Source: Allolobophora icterica
Lineage: Eukaryota > Annelida > Clitellata > Crassiclitellata > Lumbricidae
DNA: 64,000 nucleotides
Reading direction: 5' to 3'
Assembly: GCA_963556255.1 (NCBI GenBank)
Contig: OY744609.1
Span: forward strand, 16,415,386-16,479,385
A program made the position numbers and the translations under genes. Positions 10,857 through 22,325 of the stretch are shown here, one piece after another; position 1 is the stretch's first letter; each line of letters opens with the position of its first letter. The notes beneath the pieces were generated by a model. That model was not told the DNA's origin. It worked only from the letters and a program-made list of their open reading frames with translations, and ran no database searches.

Positions 10857-13800
10857 CTACATACATGATGAATATAGTAAAATAGCCAATATCATAAATC
10901 TGGAAATTAGTCTGTAATCGTATTGCACTGCCAGTTATCTTCACTTTAGCAAGCGTGGTAACAGACGGATCACCATCAATATGCTACAACTCAGAAACAC
11001 AAGATTTACTTGACAACAAAATATCTAAGTAAGTCATTCCAAACAATTCAACAAGAGGTAACAACAAAGGTAATAATAGCCCACTAATTACATGCCTGCC
11101 TCTGTTAATTATTCTGAAATATATTCCAGCAAAAACAACACAACAAAGGAGTCCAGCATCCTAACATATGTTACCATACAGGTTAGGAGGCTTGTAAATA
11201 CCTTTGTCAATCTCATGATGTAATAAGAAATGCACACCTAGCCTAAAAGTTATAAAAGCAAAATTTGTATTGCACTTAATCACTGGAGCCCTTATTTGAA
11301 CCTAAACATATGACAGGGACTGCACTTGCAGGTTGATCGGATCCAAAAGTTTATGAAGGGGACAATCAAGTGTCCATTTTGCCTCCTTTAGGGTTTGTTA
11401 GCAGAAATATGTTTGTCTTTTCTGATAACCATTAAACCAGTTTTTCATGACCTTTTTAGTTTTCCATGTATATTTGATGAGCTTTTTCTATAAGTTCAGT
11501 AAGTGCAATAAAAGCCCAGAAAACAATGAATCGCTAACAAAAGAAAATGGCACATCACATGCAACTTTGCAGCTGAACTTCACACCAAGGCTATGCAAAT
11601 GATGGCAGGATTCTTGAAAGAAGTTGTCCTACAAGTATTTAACTCAAAAGTACACATCAGGTCAGAAACACACAACCAAACACTTAAAGCAGGCATGTAA
11701 TAAACAGACCACTTACCAACCTGTACAGGTTAAAAGTTTTAGTGATGTTATAACTTTTATCCTATAAGAACAATAACCCAACTAACCTTAGAGAAGCGAC
11801 TAAACCAGCCGGCATGAATTTGCCAGACATAAACGATCGATATCCCATCAGTCCACCCAGAAAGCCACTGGAACCTAAATAAAATTATAATAACATAGAA
11901 TTTATTATTATTTTTCACAGCTAAATATAAAAAGATTGTACATTTATTATTTTAACTTATTATACCTGACAAAAGAAAAATAATTTTACGTTTATTAGCT
12001 ACTAGCTGGATTACCCGGCGTTGCCCGGGGTTATAACCACCACCACCACCACCACCACCACCACCACCACCACCACCACCACCCTTGTGGCGTCTGGCGA
12101 CCTGTGGCAGAGACTGCGTAGACGCCTTCTGGCATCTAGCGACCTCTGCCGTGGACTGTCGAAGAGGGTGAACCGGGCGTTGGCGTGTTAAAGAAAACGC
12201 CAGAAATCTAGCCCTCACTGCCGGTCTGTAGTCGGCCTCGCCCTTAGTAAAGCAGACTGGTTGTTTCATATACTGTAAATAATTTAGATCTTTGTCTTTG
12301 AACATACATGTGTTAAAATTTGCTGTAAAACGATGAATATACTTCGAATCGATCGTCATTAGATTTTGTGCGAAAGTAAACAACTTATGCGCATTATTAA
12401 TGACGTTGGGGGATACCGGCGCCATAAATAGAACCACGGTGTCGTTATGCGCATTATTAATGACGTTGGGGAATACCGGCGCCATAAATAGAACCGCTTC
12501 GCGCTGGGACGTGACGGACGGTCGGTTGGGTAGAGTTTTTGGGCATTTTCACCATGTTAGCGGTGAAAACGGGGGACGCGAACCCCTCCACTGGGTGTCC
12601 GATGCCGAGACCGACACAGCAGTCAAGGTTTCGAGTGAAAAGGTGAGAAATTGTAGAAGTTAAGCCCGGTCAAACAGACAGACACACACACACACACAGA
12701 AAGCTCTCTTTATTTATATAGATATACTTGTATGTAAAATATTATACGATTATAATCCATAGTCACATCCTTTACACATATCAGTCATCTGCAACAGACA
12801 AAATGCACATACATGAAACAAAACTTCATAAAAAAAAATAAAACTGTGTATTGTTATCACCAGTAACACCTATTTACCCAAGAGAATCCAGAAATTTGCA
12901 GGATCTTGTGATGTCTGATATGCACCGAAAGCAGACAGTCCACCAAAGAGAAGACCCATCAGCAACGACACTGCGCTACCTGAGGCAACGCAAACAAATA
13001 CAAAAGCATCAAAGTCACTGACATTTGTTATATACAAACAAGTCAGATCTTACATTTGGTTCAATAACAAAGCAAGATAAGACAGTTCAACTACAAGCAA
13101 CTGCATAACTGTACGTAATTGTAATTAGTAACTTCTGTTGTGCCGGTGTCTAATTAATGTACAAGGCATCAACCGATGGTACACCAAAACCAGGCCATAA
13201 TCAGTTCAATGTCCAGAAGATCAGTCCGCATAGCAATGCAATGAAACTGAGGGGATAATGATATGAGACTGGGCTAATGGAACATGTACCATATTGAATG
13301 TGTAGTAAATAGCTTTTAAAAGTTCATTTATTTAGTTTCAGGAATTAGGACATCTTATGATCAATTAGCAGTGACTGATCAACATTTTTCATGACAGTGT
13401 GGACTCGTTAAACTGTATAAGCATCAAGGGTCATGCCTTATGCTACATGAAAATGGGATAATGAGCACTCAAAAAAGTCACTACTTAGTGCTACAAAGGA
13501 GTTTTTGTAAGGTGTGTTAATCAGTACAGCCTGTTAATAGCTTTGTGGGACATGACTAGGGGTGCACCGGAAAGACTCGAATCCGAGTATTTGGATGTAC
13601 TATTTGCCGGATCCGGAAACGAACCGGAAACGAACCAGGTACCATTTGTTCCATATGCGAAGCTTCACATTTTCATGTAATAAGAAATTACCGACATAAA
13701 TTTGTGTACTTGTAATAAGTGACTAATACAATTTGAATTGTAGTCATTTCTGTGCAGTTGTGAAGTTTTCTGTGTAATTGTTTTAAGGTTCAACATTTAT

Positions 13801-15488
13801 AATTTTATATATGTAAGTTTGTTGAATAAGTTTTTAAAGAAAAAATTTTTTTTTTAAAGAAAAATTTTTTTTTCAACTATTTGCATCTACAGTATTTGCC
13901 GAGGCGAATACTTCCGGAAACGGGATTTCCGGCCGAGGCAAATGTCCGAGGCGATTTCCGGTGGACCCCTAGACATGACACCACTTCGCATCTAGCAGAA
14001 GCGCATATTAAGCCAGAAGCACATACATGAGTTCACACTGTATTATTTATATGAAGATTTAAAAAGAACAAGTCTTTGACATGTTAATATACCTAAGTAT
14101 AACACAAGAGGGCAGCAAGTGTTCATAATCGGGTTCTCCCGACTGCTGACAGTCTAGCTCGTAAATCTTTCATAATTAGGATGATTTTCACGGGAATATA
14201 GGCCTTAGTACTTTAACCTGGACGTGATATACATGTGTAAACCAAAATGCGGTTAGCAGTTGGATTAATAAAGGATATACTTACTTACTTACTTAAGTTA
14301 TGGATGGACGAAGAGCAGGTGATCTGCATTGAAATAACATAGTAGCATAAACAAGGCCATACAGACCAGCAAAGGAACCAGAAATTATGTGTATAAAGGA
14401 AGAACTCCGCCACTGCACATCCGTGCCCTAGTGCCAGGCAGTGCCAGTCCCAAGCCTGGATGAAGGAGTAGGGTGACATGCTCATGATCTTTGTAATCAC
14501 ACAATGTTGCTAAATTGAGTTAGAGATATATAGGAAGGAAAACACATATTCGAGACTCGCTCTCACATGGTATCAGAAACAAAAAGCATAGTAATTTGCC
14601 CTCTCAAGAAAGGGTGTAATAAAAAGACGAGACGGAGAAGACGTAGCACATCTCTAGTCTCAAATTAGGTTGACAGTCTAAGTATGCAACTAGCAAAGTC
14701 TGAAATAGAAGTCAAATCGTTTAGGTGTAAGTAATTCTGCAAACAGATTTCTGTTAAATTGTAACGCGTTAAATTTAAGAGACATGTCATTTTTGGATGC
14801 ACAGCAATCGAATAAACACACTGAGAAAACCTGAAGAGACGTTGCACAGAAACAGAACGAAATCTCAATACCACTGTTATCACAATGTTTTAGATTGATG
14901 ACCAACAATCTTTCCTGCTGGCTAACATAATAACAGACTACAGTGTACATAGAAAAATAAAGGTGCTGCATACTAACAGCTGTTTTTGTAAAAAGGCTTA
15001 AGAAGAGAAGAAATTAAAGTAACATTTATCCCTGCATGGCTATCAATCAACCAGAATATATATTGCATGTACCATCCTGAAACTATGGCTAAATTCTTTA
15101 TATCTAAAATTTTAATAGTTATATACGTGATAAAAGTAAAGGTATAAAAAAAGAAAAGGGACCAAGTTGCATGTGTAACTGCTTGTCACAAATATCGGTG
15201 CTTAAAGCTGGTAATCCTAGTAATAGTTCTCTTTCGCCTTCGTAAGTCTGCGTGTTTTTAATGGCTAACATATGGAGCGTCAACGGTTAATACCAAAGTA
15301 AGGACAAGGCGTTACAGAACTCCTAAGCATCGACCTTTGACCTTCGTATTTTCCGCCCAAACCCGACTGCTTCCCGTACGTCCCAATTCCGTTACATGCC
15401 CATGACACGATGTCATACCTGCCTTGACGTATCCTATCACTCCTCCTGTAGCTACAGTCAAAGCATAGCCAAAGCCCAAATAATCCAT
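10857..15488 (-). CDS. TMEM14-family small membrane protein, four coding exons
   Basis: The coding exons in order are 15488-15419, 12979-12878, 11874-11787 and 10911-10857, giving 104 residues. Exon 1 starts [20 protein letters not shown]; exon 2 has [20 protein letters not shown]; exon 3 has the family signature [13 protein letters not shown]. Borders are GT/AG: the first two introns are phase 1 and both split a Gly codon, and the third is phase 2. Four short hydrophobic helices and a total of about 100-115 aa are normal for TMEM14. Vertebrate TMEM14C sits in the mitochondrial inner membrane and supports porphyrin import for haem synthesis; the role here is inferred. Exon 4 (17 residues, hydrophobic, ending SSCM) is weakest: its phase fits and the length comes out right, but its acceptor is pyrimidine-poor. 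Intron 1 carries a hAT MITE and intron 2 a Helitron. Confidence 0.85.
12038..12082. repeat. (CCA)n microsatellite
   Basis: About 15 CCA units inside the Helitron. They give a polyglycine frame on the minus strand that is not a gene. Confidence 0.9.
12385..12498. repeat. 60-bp tandem duplication in the Helitron
   Basis: TTATGCGCATTATTAATGAC...GGCGCCATAAATAGAACC occurs twice with a 60-bp period and few differences. Confidence 0.85.
13557..13971. mobile_element. hAT MITE, TIR TAGGGGTGCACCGG
   Basis: A 415-bp element from TAGGGGTGCACCGGAAA to TTTCCGGTGGACCCCTA with the perfect 8-bp duplication GACATGAC (13549-13556 and 13972-13979). It lies in intron 1 of the TMEM14 gene. Noncoding, with repeated CCGGAAAC motifs. 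Confidence 0.9.
14259..14296 (+). repeat. LINE-type 3' end with (TTAC)n tail
   Basis: TTGGATTAATAAAGGATATA followed by TTACTTACTTACTTA, the same style of end as the LINE fragment at 7196-7222. Only the 3' end is recognisable. Confidence 0.5.
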
Positions 15489-16630
15489 TTCAGCAAATTC
15501 TAACAAATTTTCAACTCTAACACGCGTCAAAATCAGAACGACAACCACAGCGTAATAATTCCAGACCCTCTACATTTTCAATACGTACTTGGAATGGTTA
15601 ACTTAGCGCCATCTAGCACTTGATGGATACTACGGCATTCGTTCTAGTGGGGTCAATAAGAAACAACAAACAACTGCATTGTTCAAGTTATGCGTACAAG
15701 CAGCAAACTTTCTAATTTAAAACCTTAAAAAATATATAAAATAACCTGATATACGAACACCTGTGAATATATTTGTAAATGAGTAAATTTATTCACTTTT
15801 TGTAAAAGACGACAACGCGTCGACTTGGGCTTAGTTGCGCACAATTGGGCTGGTTGTGGTACATCTTTACGTGTGTTTTACGTTGATATGGGTTATCAAC
15901 TTGTTTTTTAATTCCCGTACGCTGTCGTTAATAATAATATAAATAATATAATTATATTACAATTATGTTTATATGTTAGTGATATAACAATTGCGGGAGT
16001 AAATCCTTCAATTAGCGCTGTTGTGGTCTGCTTACCTTCGTCAGCATAATAACACTGTAGGGTTATCGAAGTGTGCAGTGTACGAACTTAATGAAATTGT
16101 CACGGGTGGGCAAGTGGTGATTGGAGTAAGTGTATATTTTGCCAGAGGGTGCTAGGAAAGTGGTCAAGTGGCGATATGATTGCAATCGAGGCCAAATACC
16201 ACCCTGCTTGTTTGCGAGATCTGTTTCGTAAAGCAGCACGTTCACATGAGAAACTGAAAATGTAAAGTGTATAACCAGGTTAGATGCGGAATCAGTCGCA
16301 TTAGCTGAGATTATTGCATATTTGGAAGAAGCCAGAGCCATTCAAACTAGCTGATGCATTCAAACTAGCTAGCTGAACTTAGCCAACTGTATGCAGAACA
16401 ACTATAGCATTGTGGTATTTTCTTGACAAGTAAACCTAAATTAAGCTACTCGACATAAGGATCATTTACTAGAAAATTTTCCAGACTTGACTGTTGGCAG
16501 TCATGTATGAGATCATTGAGATGTTCTTTAACTTTTCGTGAAAATTTAGGCATAGCGCTGGAACAAATAAAACAACTACATGATATGGATGCAGTCCATC
16601 TCATGCATACGGCAAAAAATTGGTTCGGAC
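15489..16630. other. Upstream region of TMEM14; no gene recognised
   Basis: This stretch should contain the promoter and 5' UTR of the minus-strand TMEM14 gene, but no TATA box or CpG-dense core stands out. The rest to 16630 has only short frames, possibly the eroded N-terminal part of the pseudogene that follows. Confidence 0.4.
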
Positions 16631-16639
16631 TGAAATGGA

Positions 16640-17504
16640 CAGAGTTCTTGTGAGTCGATGACAACAAAACTGAACTGCTTCATTTTCTTGTGGATGTTAT
16701 GACCACTGTAAACATTCCAGATGAGTTGATTTTTGTGACTTATGATGAGCATGTAAGATGCTCAGCACAACTGCTGACATCAATAGCATTGATCCATCAT
16801 GCACTCATGAAGAGGCCGACACTCACCTAAGCCTTCACTGTCAACATGCTGCCCAAACTGGTTCAAAAAAATTGCCATAAGAACAGCTGATACTGATGTT
16901 GTCATTTTGGCAGTTGCATATTTACAGAATTTATAAATTTAAGAATTTTGGATCCATTTGGCACGGACTGCAATCAGGCCTGATTGCAATTCATGAAATG
17001 TCAAATTCAATTGGTCCTGGTAATTGTAAAGCACTTCCAGTCTTTCACTGTTTTACAGTATGCAACACAGTATCAAGTTTTCCAGTAAAGGCAAAAAACA
17101 GCCAGGGAAGCGAAGAGTTCATATCCAGTGGTCACTGAGGCATTTCTGAACCTATCTGAAATCACAGATGACATTGATGAAGCAACTATAGCAGTTTTAG
17201 AACGGTTTGTCATAATCATGTATGACAGGACTTGTGACTGTCCTTAACGCAGCATGTTACATGTAAAACAACTCTTTTAATACCAAGAAATCACAAACAG
17301 TCGAATTATTACAACCTACATCGGATGCATCCATTCAACATGTCAAAAGAACCGTTCTTCAAGGAGTCCACTGTTGGGGTACTTTGCCTCAATAAACAAC
17401 CTCAAATGTACAAACCTGCTAGGAGGTGTAAATGTTTGAAAGCTAATCTGTGCACAGTTTTGTGTGATTGTGATGACAGTGTACCTGAGAATCAGCCTGA
17501 ATGA
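16640..17504 (+). pseudogene. Decayed copy of an uncharacterised conserved protein family
   Basis: Across shifting frames the fragments read in family order: DNKTELLHFLVDV, then DPSCTHEEADTH, KIAIRTADTDVVILAVA, GPGNCKALPVFHCF, EAFLNLSEITDDIDE, LERFVIIMYDRT, VHCWG and finally the Cys-rich RRCKCLKANLCTVLCDC. I recognise this order (HEEADTR, DTDVVVLAV, ALPxFHAFTGCDTVSSF, LERFVVLLYDRTS, CKCxKANLxCTxLC) from unnamed multicopy proteins in cnidarian, fish and echinoderm genomes. Several stops and frameshifts show it is dead. The molecular function of the family is unknown to me; multicopy spread suggests a mobile-element link. Confidence 0.75.
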
Positions 17505-17639
17505 GTTCAGTTAGAATTTAATTCAACTCAAATCATGACACATTATGATCTGAGCAGATACTTATAGTGGGTAGGTTGGAGTCTCTATCACGGGATCTCC
17601 ACCTCTAGATGATGGCAAATAGACTTGACTCAATCCCTC

Positions 17640-17990
17640 AAAGGCCCAATTGATTTGGTTTGGAACCAAACAGCACCTGTCAAAAGTTGACCTGCTATTG
17701 GCCTTACTATTCCCAGACTTTGCATTCTCCTCTAGTGTTCGTGATCTTGCTGTCATGCTTCATTGTGCCTTGACGTTTGCTGAGCACCTAACACTGCTGA
17801 CCCGCTTCTGTTACTATCAACTGAGGTTCCTTAGAGCCTTTAGGAGGTACTGTCTTTACGACCATGATGCATGCCTTTGTATGTACAGTGTACACGCATT
17901 GACTACTGTAACTCTGTGCTATTAGGGCTTCCAAAGACACGTCTGTCCTAAGTGCAATTGGTCTTAAATGCTGCAGCCAGATGATGCAGG
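17640..17990 (+). pseudogene. L2-like LINE fragment (RT C-terminal region)
   Basis: WFGTKQHLSKVDLLL, FPDFAFSSSVRDLAVML and FCYYQLRFLRAFRR align in order with WLGNRVQLARIDADS, FPNVYFSSSVRDLGFVL and CSYYLRQLRAIRQ of the LINE at 44.1-45.1 kb. It is truncated at both ends and has stops. Confidence 0.75.
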
Positions 17991-18043
17991 AAAATCCTTA
18001 CCACACATATTTCGATGCAGTTTATGGGCACCACTGGAATAAA

Positions 18044-18131
18044 CCGATATAGTTGCTTCATCAATGTCATCTGTGACTTCAGATAGGTTCAGGAATGCTT
18101 CAATGACCACTGGATATGAACTCCTCGCTTT
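18044..18131 (-). repeat. Inverted duplicate of 17113-17192
   Basis: About 80 bp encoding SYPVVIEAFLNLSEVTDDID on the minus strand is a near-identical inverted copy of the plus-strand pseudogene segment at 17113-17192. The two arms flank the LINE fragment at 17640-17990. Confidence 0.85.
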
Positions 18132-18179
18132 ACGGGCAAATCTCAATCCATTTACCATCTACTACCAGAAAGCTTTCAA

Positions 18180-18475
18180 ATAGTGTTTCAGCACCTGTGT
18201 TGTGAGTGACATTTGCATATGATGCCATCACATTTCATGCCATGATCAAATGGCCTGGCCTCCATCCACCCATCAAGACTATTGAGTATTTCAGTGATGA
18301 AACTGCTAGCAAGTGCAAGAACTTTAAAAATGTTAGCATTCTTATGAACAATCTGGGTTATTTGAAGCTGAGTGTTGAATGGCTTCTTTTTACTATTAGT
18401 GTCCTTGTAATGGAATTAATGGTACAGTTAAACGACTTGTCTTCAAGCCGTCACAGCAAACCACATTTTCAGTGA
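18180..18475 (+). pseudogene. Decayed fragment of a second conserved orphan family
   Basis: KTIEYFSDETASKCKNFKN and, after a frameshift, CNGINGTVKRLVFK match the order YFSDGAAxQYKNxKN...CDGIGGTVKRLA known from unnamed multicopy proteins in marine animal genomes. Stops and frameshifts mark it as a relic. It lies 0.7 kb downstream of the other orphan-family pseudogene, so both may come from one larger mobile unit. Confidence 0.65.
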
Positions 18476-18479
18476 ACAG

Positions 18480-19000
18480 CAACTGTTTCTTTGAGCTGAC
18501 TGCAACATCTTGAACATAAATTCTTCTATGTGCCTAATACATAAGTGATTTTGCTAAGAGCTGAATACTAGGCCTTATTTAAAAATGCAAGCTTCCAGAA
18601 ACATGAATTCACCATAGCTACAGGGATCATAGGTTCATTCCAGTGGCCCAGAAATAAAGGTGATTATTGGGTGCCATCATAACAGGATGGCATTCTCAAT
18701 TGGATGACAAAATTATAAATGAAATACAACATTTGTTAAAATAATTGGCAGATACACACTTTTAAAAGTTCTCCAATTTTACATATTGAATGTGTGCTTG
18801 ATTCACAACTTTAGAATGCATTATTGAAACTTTCTATGCTATTTACTTTCAAATTATGTATGTTGTGCAATTGTTAATGTACCACCGCGAACTGCAAAAA
18901 TCGCGGCTTTTGAAAATATAATTTAATAACCTAATCTAAAGAATACCAACAAGAGTTTGGTATCAATTAAAAAGGTTGTTCTTCAAGCTTTCCATTGATG
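18480..19000. other. No gene recognised
   Basis: AT-rich, no open frame with recognisable domains. Confidence 0.4.
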
Positions 19001-19008
19001 CATGTTTT

Positions 19009-19940
19009 GGCGCCGTAACAAAACGGCGCAGGACAAAACGGCGCAGACATAACGGCGCAGACAAAACGGCGCAGACAGAACAGCGCAATTCAAAGTACCC
19101 CGACAAAACGGCGCAGAAGAAAACGGCGCAGTACAAAGATTATGATACCCGTCTAGTGATTGTTTGATTATTAGCGATCAAAAAGTGCCGTTCATCCCGC
19201 TTCTAGTTTAATTTATATTTTAATCGTTCATCCCTCTTCTGATTTAATTTACATTTTAATCGTTCATCCAGCTTCTAGTTTAATTTACATTTTAATCGTT
19301 CATCCCGCTTCTAGTTTAATTTATATTTTAATCGTTCATCCCTCTTCTAATTTAATTTACATTTTAATCGTTCATCCCGCTTCTAGTTTAATTTACATTT
19401 TAATCGTTCATCCAGCTTCTAGTTTAATTTACATTTTAATCGTTCATCCCTCTTCTAGTTTAATTTACATTTTAATCGTTCATCCCGCCTCTAGTTTAAT
19501 TTACATTTTAATCGTTCATCCAGCTGCTAGTTTAATTTACATTTTAATCGTTCATCCCGCTTCTAGTTTAATTTACATTTTAATCGATCTTCCCGCTTCT
19601 CATTTTAGATATATTTTAATCGTTCATCCCGCTACTAATTTTAGCTATATTTTAGCTATGTTGGGAAGATACTTATATCGGCAGGCAAAGAAGGGGTAGA
19701 CGCGCAAATATTATGACAACGTATGAACTATGAACTAAAAGACTTGATGAAGTTACACAGTTATTTCTAGTATATATTTTAGTATATATTAAACTACTAT
19801 AAACTATTGTTCTTTAAATTAGTTCAGTTTTGCGCCGTTTTGTCTGCGCCGTTTTGTACTGCGCCGTTTTGTTGCCGCGCCGTTTTTTCTGCGCCGTTAT
19901 GTCTGCGCCGTTTTGTCCTGCGCTGTTTTGTCGGCGCACC
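19009..19940. mobile_element. Foldback DNA element with repeat-built terminal arms
   Basis: Arms of about 110 bp consist of repeated ACAAAACGGCGCAG units in one direction on the left (19009-19130) and inverted on the right (19830-19940). The flanks carry the perfect 8-bp duplication CATGTTTT (19001-19008 and 19941-19948). It contains no transposase; the centre is a minisatellite. The superfamily is unclear: long subrepeat arms recall MULE foldbacks, while the 8-bp duplication would also fit other groups. Confidence 0.85.
19188..19657. repeat. 36-bp minisatellite, about 13 units
   Basis: Unit CGTTCATCCCGCTTCTAGTT followed by TAATTTACATTTTAAT. Units differ at one trinucleotide (CGC, CTC or CAG after CATCC), which marks unit subtypes. 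It sits between the arms of the foldback element. Confidence 0.95.
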
Positions 19941-19949
19941 CATGTTTTA

Positions 19950-20960
19950 CTTGTTTATCAGGTGATGCACTTGACCATTTTTTGGTCAGTTAAAAGTGAC
20001 CACTATCGTGGAGATGAAGAGGTTTTGGCTAAGTGCTACAGTAGTTCCTGTCGACCAATACACAAATAAATTACACATTTACAACTCCACAAACAGCTGA
20101 ATAAAACCATACAAAATTATTCCTTTCTGACATATACTGCAGGTGTAGTGTTTCAGCAAACATGGCAAAAATTGGTTTGGCAAGAAATTTTTGACACTCT
20201 TCAACAACTGTGGTTAATTGCTCAGATCAAAGACAACGCATTTTTCTTCACCTTGTAAATCTATGCAATGCTTAGAACTCGTAACTGAAAACCAAATGTG
20301 TGTAGCTGCTCTAGATGAAAAGTTATGGAAGTCTGAAAATGACAAAAGTTGGCGTACAATTTTCGTCCTACCCCGCAACTTCAACAGCCTATATCTCTGT
20401 CAATTTTTGCTGTAGACACCTGAAATTTTCCAGTTGTTCATACCATATAATCAGGAATGTTTTGTGAAAAAATCAAGAAATTCTGAATTGTCGAGTCGAA
20501 ATCATTGGTTGAGTTGGTAGGCCTACGAAATGACCTATTGAGCAGAAAAAATTCGATAATTTTTTTTCTATTTCTCAGGATGTTCGTATATCAGGTTATC
20601 ATCAGCTTTGTTTCCTGATTCTAAATATGTCTTTCTTTTGCTTGTACTCCCAATTTGAACAATTCTACACTAAGAAAACCAACTATTCGGCGTCGTCATA
20701 TCTTTGCCTATTATGCCTATTATGCATTATGCTATTACTTGACATTCAATACAGTATCAGTATCACTGTATCAGTCTATCAGACATTCAATACAGTATCA
20801 GAATACGATATAATCTGGGCAAATATCTCTATCAAATTTGTGTAACGCTTGTCACTACTCATTACTCTATAGATGGCAGCTATTTCAATTTTCTTACCTA
20901 TATTAAATGGCAGGAAAGCGGGGAAGCGGTGTACTGCGTCCAATTTCTTAAGCCTGTGGG
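19950..20960. other. No gene recognised
   Basis: Short frames only; no recognised domain, terminal repeat or exon. Confidence 0.4.
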
Positions 20961-21073
20961 CGCCTCTGAATTCTTCTCGACCTAAATGACACCCCTTTAA
21001 CAGGTGCTCTGCCTCCTCTCTTGAGATCTGGACCCCGGACTCGCATCTCCCTCGACTACCCTCTCGAAAACCC

Positions 21074-21180
21074 TGTGACTTGACGCAGCGCTCGTGCATA
21101 AGCTGGTGCCCCGCAGCGCTTGGCTTTCGAGTTGCGCTTTATAAGTTTAGCGTTACGGTTACGATTACGATTAGTATTTT
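21074..21180 (+). repeat. Short interspersed repeat with TTACGG-type tail
   Basis: CGCAGCGCTCGTGCATAAGC, then GCGCTTTATAAGTTTAG and (TTACGG/ATTACG)n. Related copies lie at 36123-36245 and 55436-55505. The end resembles the 3' end of the L2-like LINE at 45.1 kb (GAGTGGCGCTATATAAAT plus AATTAC units). Confidence 0.5.
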
Positions 21181-21434
21181 CGCATTTTTTAATCAAATTG
21201 TGTGAAACGGTTGGAACTCATCGATATCTATATTTAGACCTATATAGATATCGATGTTGGAACTTAATTACTTCACAAAGAAAACGATTCTTTTCGTTAT
21301 TATACTAATTTAGATACGTTAATTTCGTCTCCTGCATTTATTTGCTAGTGAAGCATATTTCGTTCTATATCTGTGCAAGGGAATTTATATAAGAAAACTT
21401 ATAGTATGTCAGTAATAACTATTATATATAAAGT

Positions 21435-21700
21435 TGGGGTCCATAGAGTAGTGGTAACATCACTGGCGTGAAGAGCAAGAGGTTGCGGGATCGCTTCCCG
21501 CAACCCTCTCAAATGTCAACTCAGCCTTTCATTCGCAAGATGGCGCGTTGTTAAAATGAGGTGTAGGACGTGATGGGCGCCTTGCATGGCTGCCGTATAC
21601 AGTTAAATTCAACTCCTGTAGTAACTTGTGATCATCCGTTCTTACTGATTTGTAATCATACTGCGTAATTGTCAGTTTGAAGATATCAAACGAAAATTAT
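21435..21700 (+). mobile_element. tRNA-derived SINE, copy A
   Basis: GGGGTCCATAGAGTAGTGGT resembles a pol III A-box region and GCGGGATCGCTTCCC a B-box. The body continues to CAGTTTGAAGATATCAAACG and ends in (TA)n. Further copies are at 30883-33008 (interrupted twice) and 37384-37592. Confidence 0.75.
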
Positions 21701-22325
21701 ATATATATATATATATACACATATATATCTGTATAATAGTTATATATATACGGACCATTGCCTTCGATTTGTAATCTCATCTTAATAGGCCTTTATTATA
21801 CTGACCAATGCAAGTTAGGCTAACTTATTCCGAATTTTTTAAAATTCATCTGCTTATTTCCAGATCTTGCTGTTTTTCCGTAATTGTTATGCAGTTGGTG
21901 CGAAATTATATGGACTATATATATATATTACAGTTCTTTCAGAAAGTATAGAAATAGCGCCTTTGGAAAAAACTAAACCTAATCTCTTTTAATACCATGA
22001 CTTAAAGTTAGAAATGGTATACTTTTAGAAGTTTCAGACATGGTAAATTTGTAAATTTTAGCAAAATACAATATTGTTTTGCAATTTAGTAGACACTAGA
22101 CACTCATAGTAATCTATGTAATCTAATGAAACGACTATGTGCAGTGCTTTTGTTCTATATGGCACTGCACACTGTGATTTCAAACAGGGTTAGATTTTGC
22201 AAGGATTTTGTTCTTCAGGTTCTCTGCCAACATTGGGGAGCTTCAAACATCCAACGACACCTCCCTCTTAATGCTGGACTTTCTCCTTCAGTGTTCTGAA
22301 TCTATCCACCACTATCCCGTCAAGG

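Larger units (their letters stand above)
12002..12722 (-). mobile_element. Non-autonomous Helitron
   Basis: On the minus strand the element begins TCTATATAAATAAAGAGAGC and ends with the hairpin CCCGGGCAACGCCGGG, then TAATCCAGCTAG, inserted exactly between A and T with no target duplication. A 5' TC, a 3' CTAG and a hairpin about 10 bases before the end are the Helitron signature. It is 721 bp, holds a (CCA)n run and a 60-bp tandem repeat, and encodes no Rep/helicase. It lies in intron 2 of the TMEM14 gene. Confidence 0.85.

Noticed and set aside
11952..12485. 177-aa minus-strand frame with a glycine run
   Set aside because: It lies within the Helitron, and the glycines come from the (CCA)n repeat.
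19188..19657. Regular 36-bp repeats resembling a CRISPR array
   Set aside because: The units are directly adjacent with no unique spacers, and they lie in an animal foldback element; it is a minisatellite.
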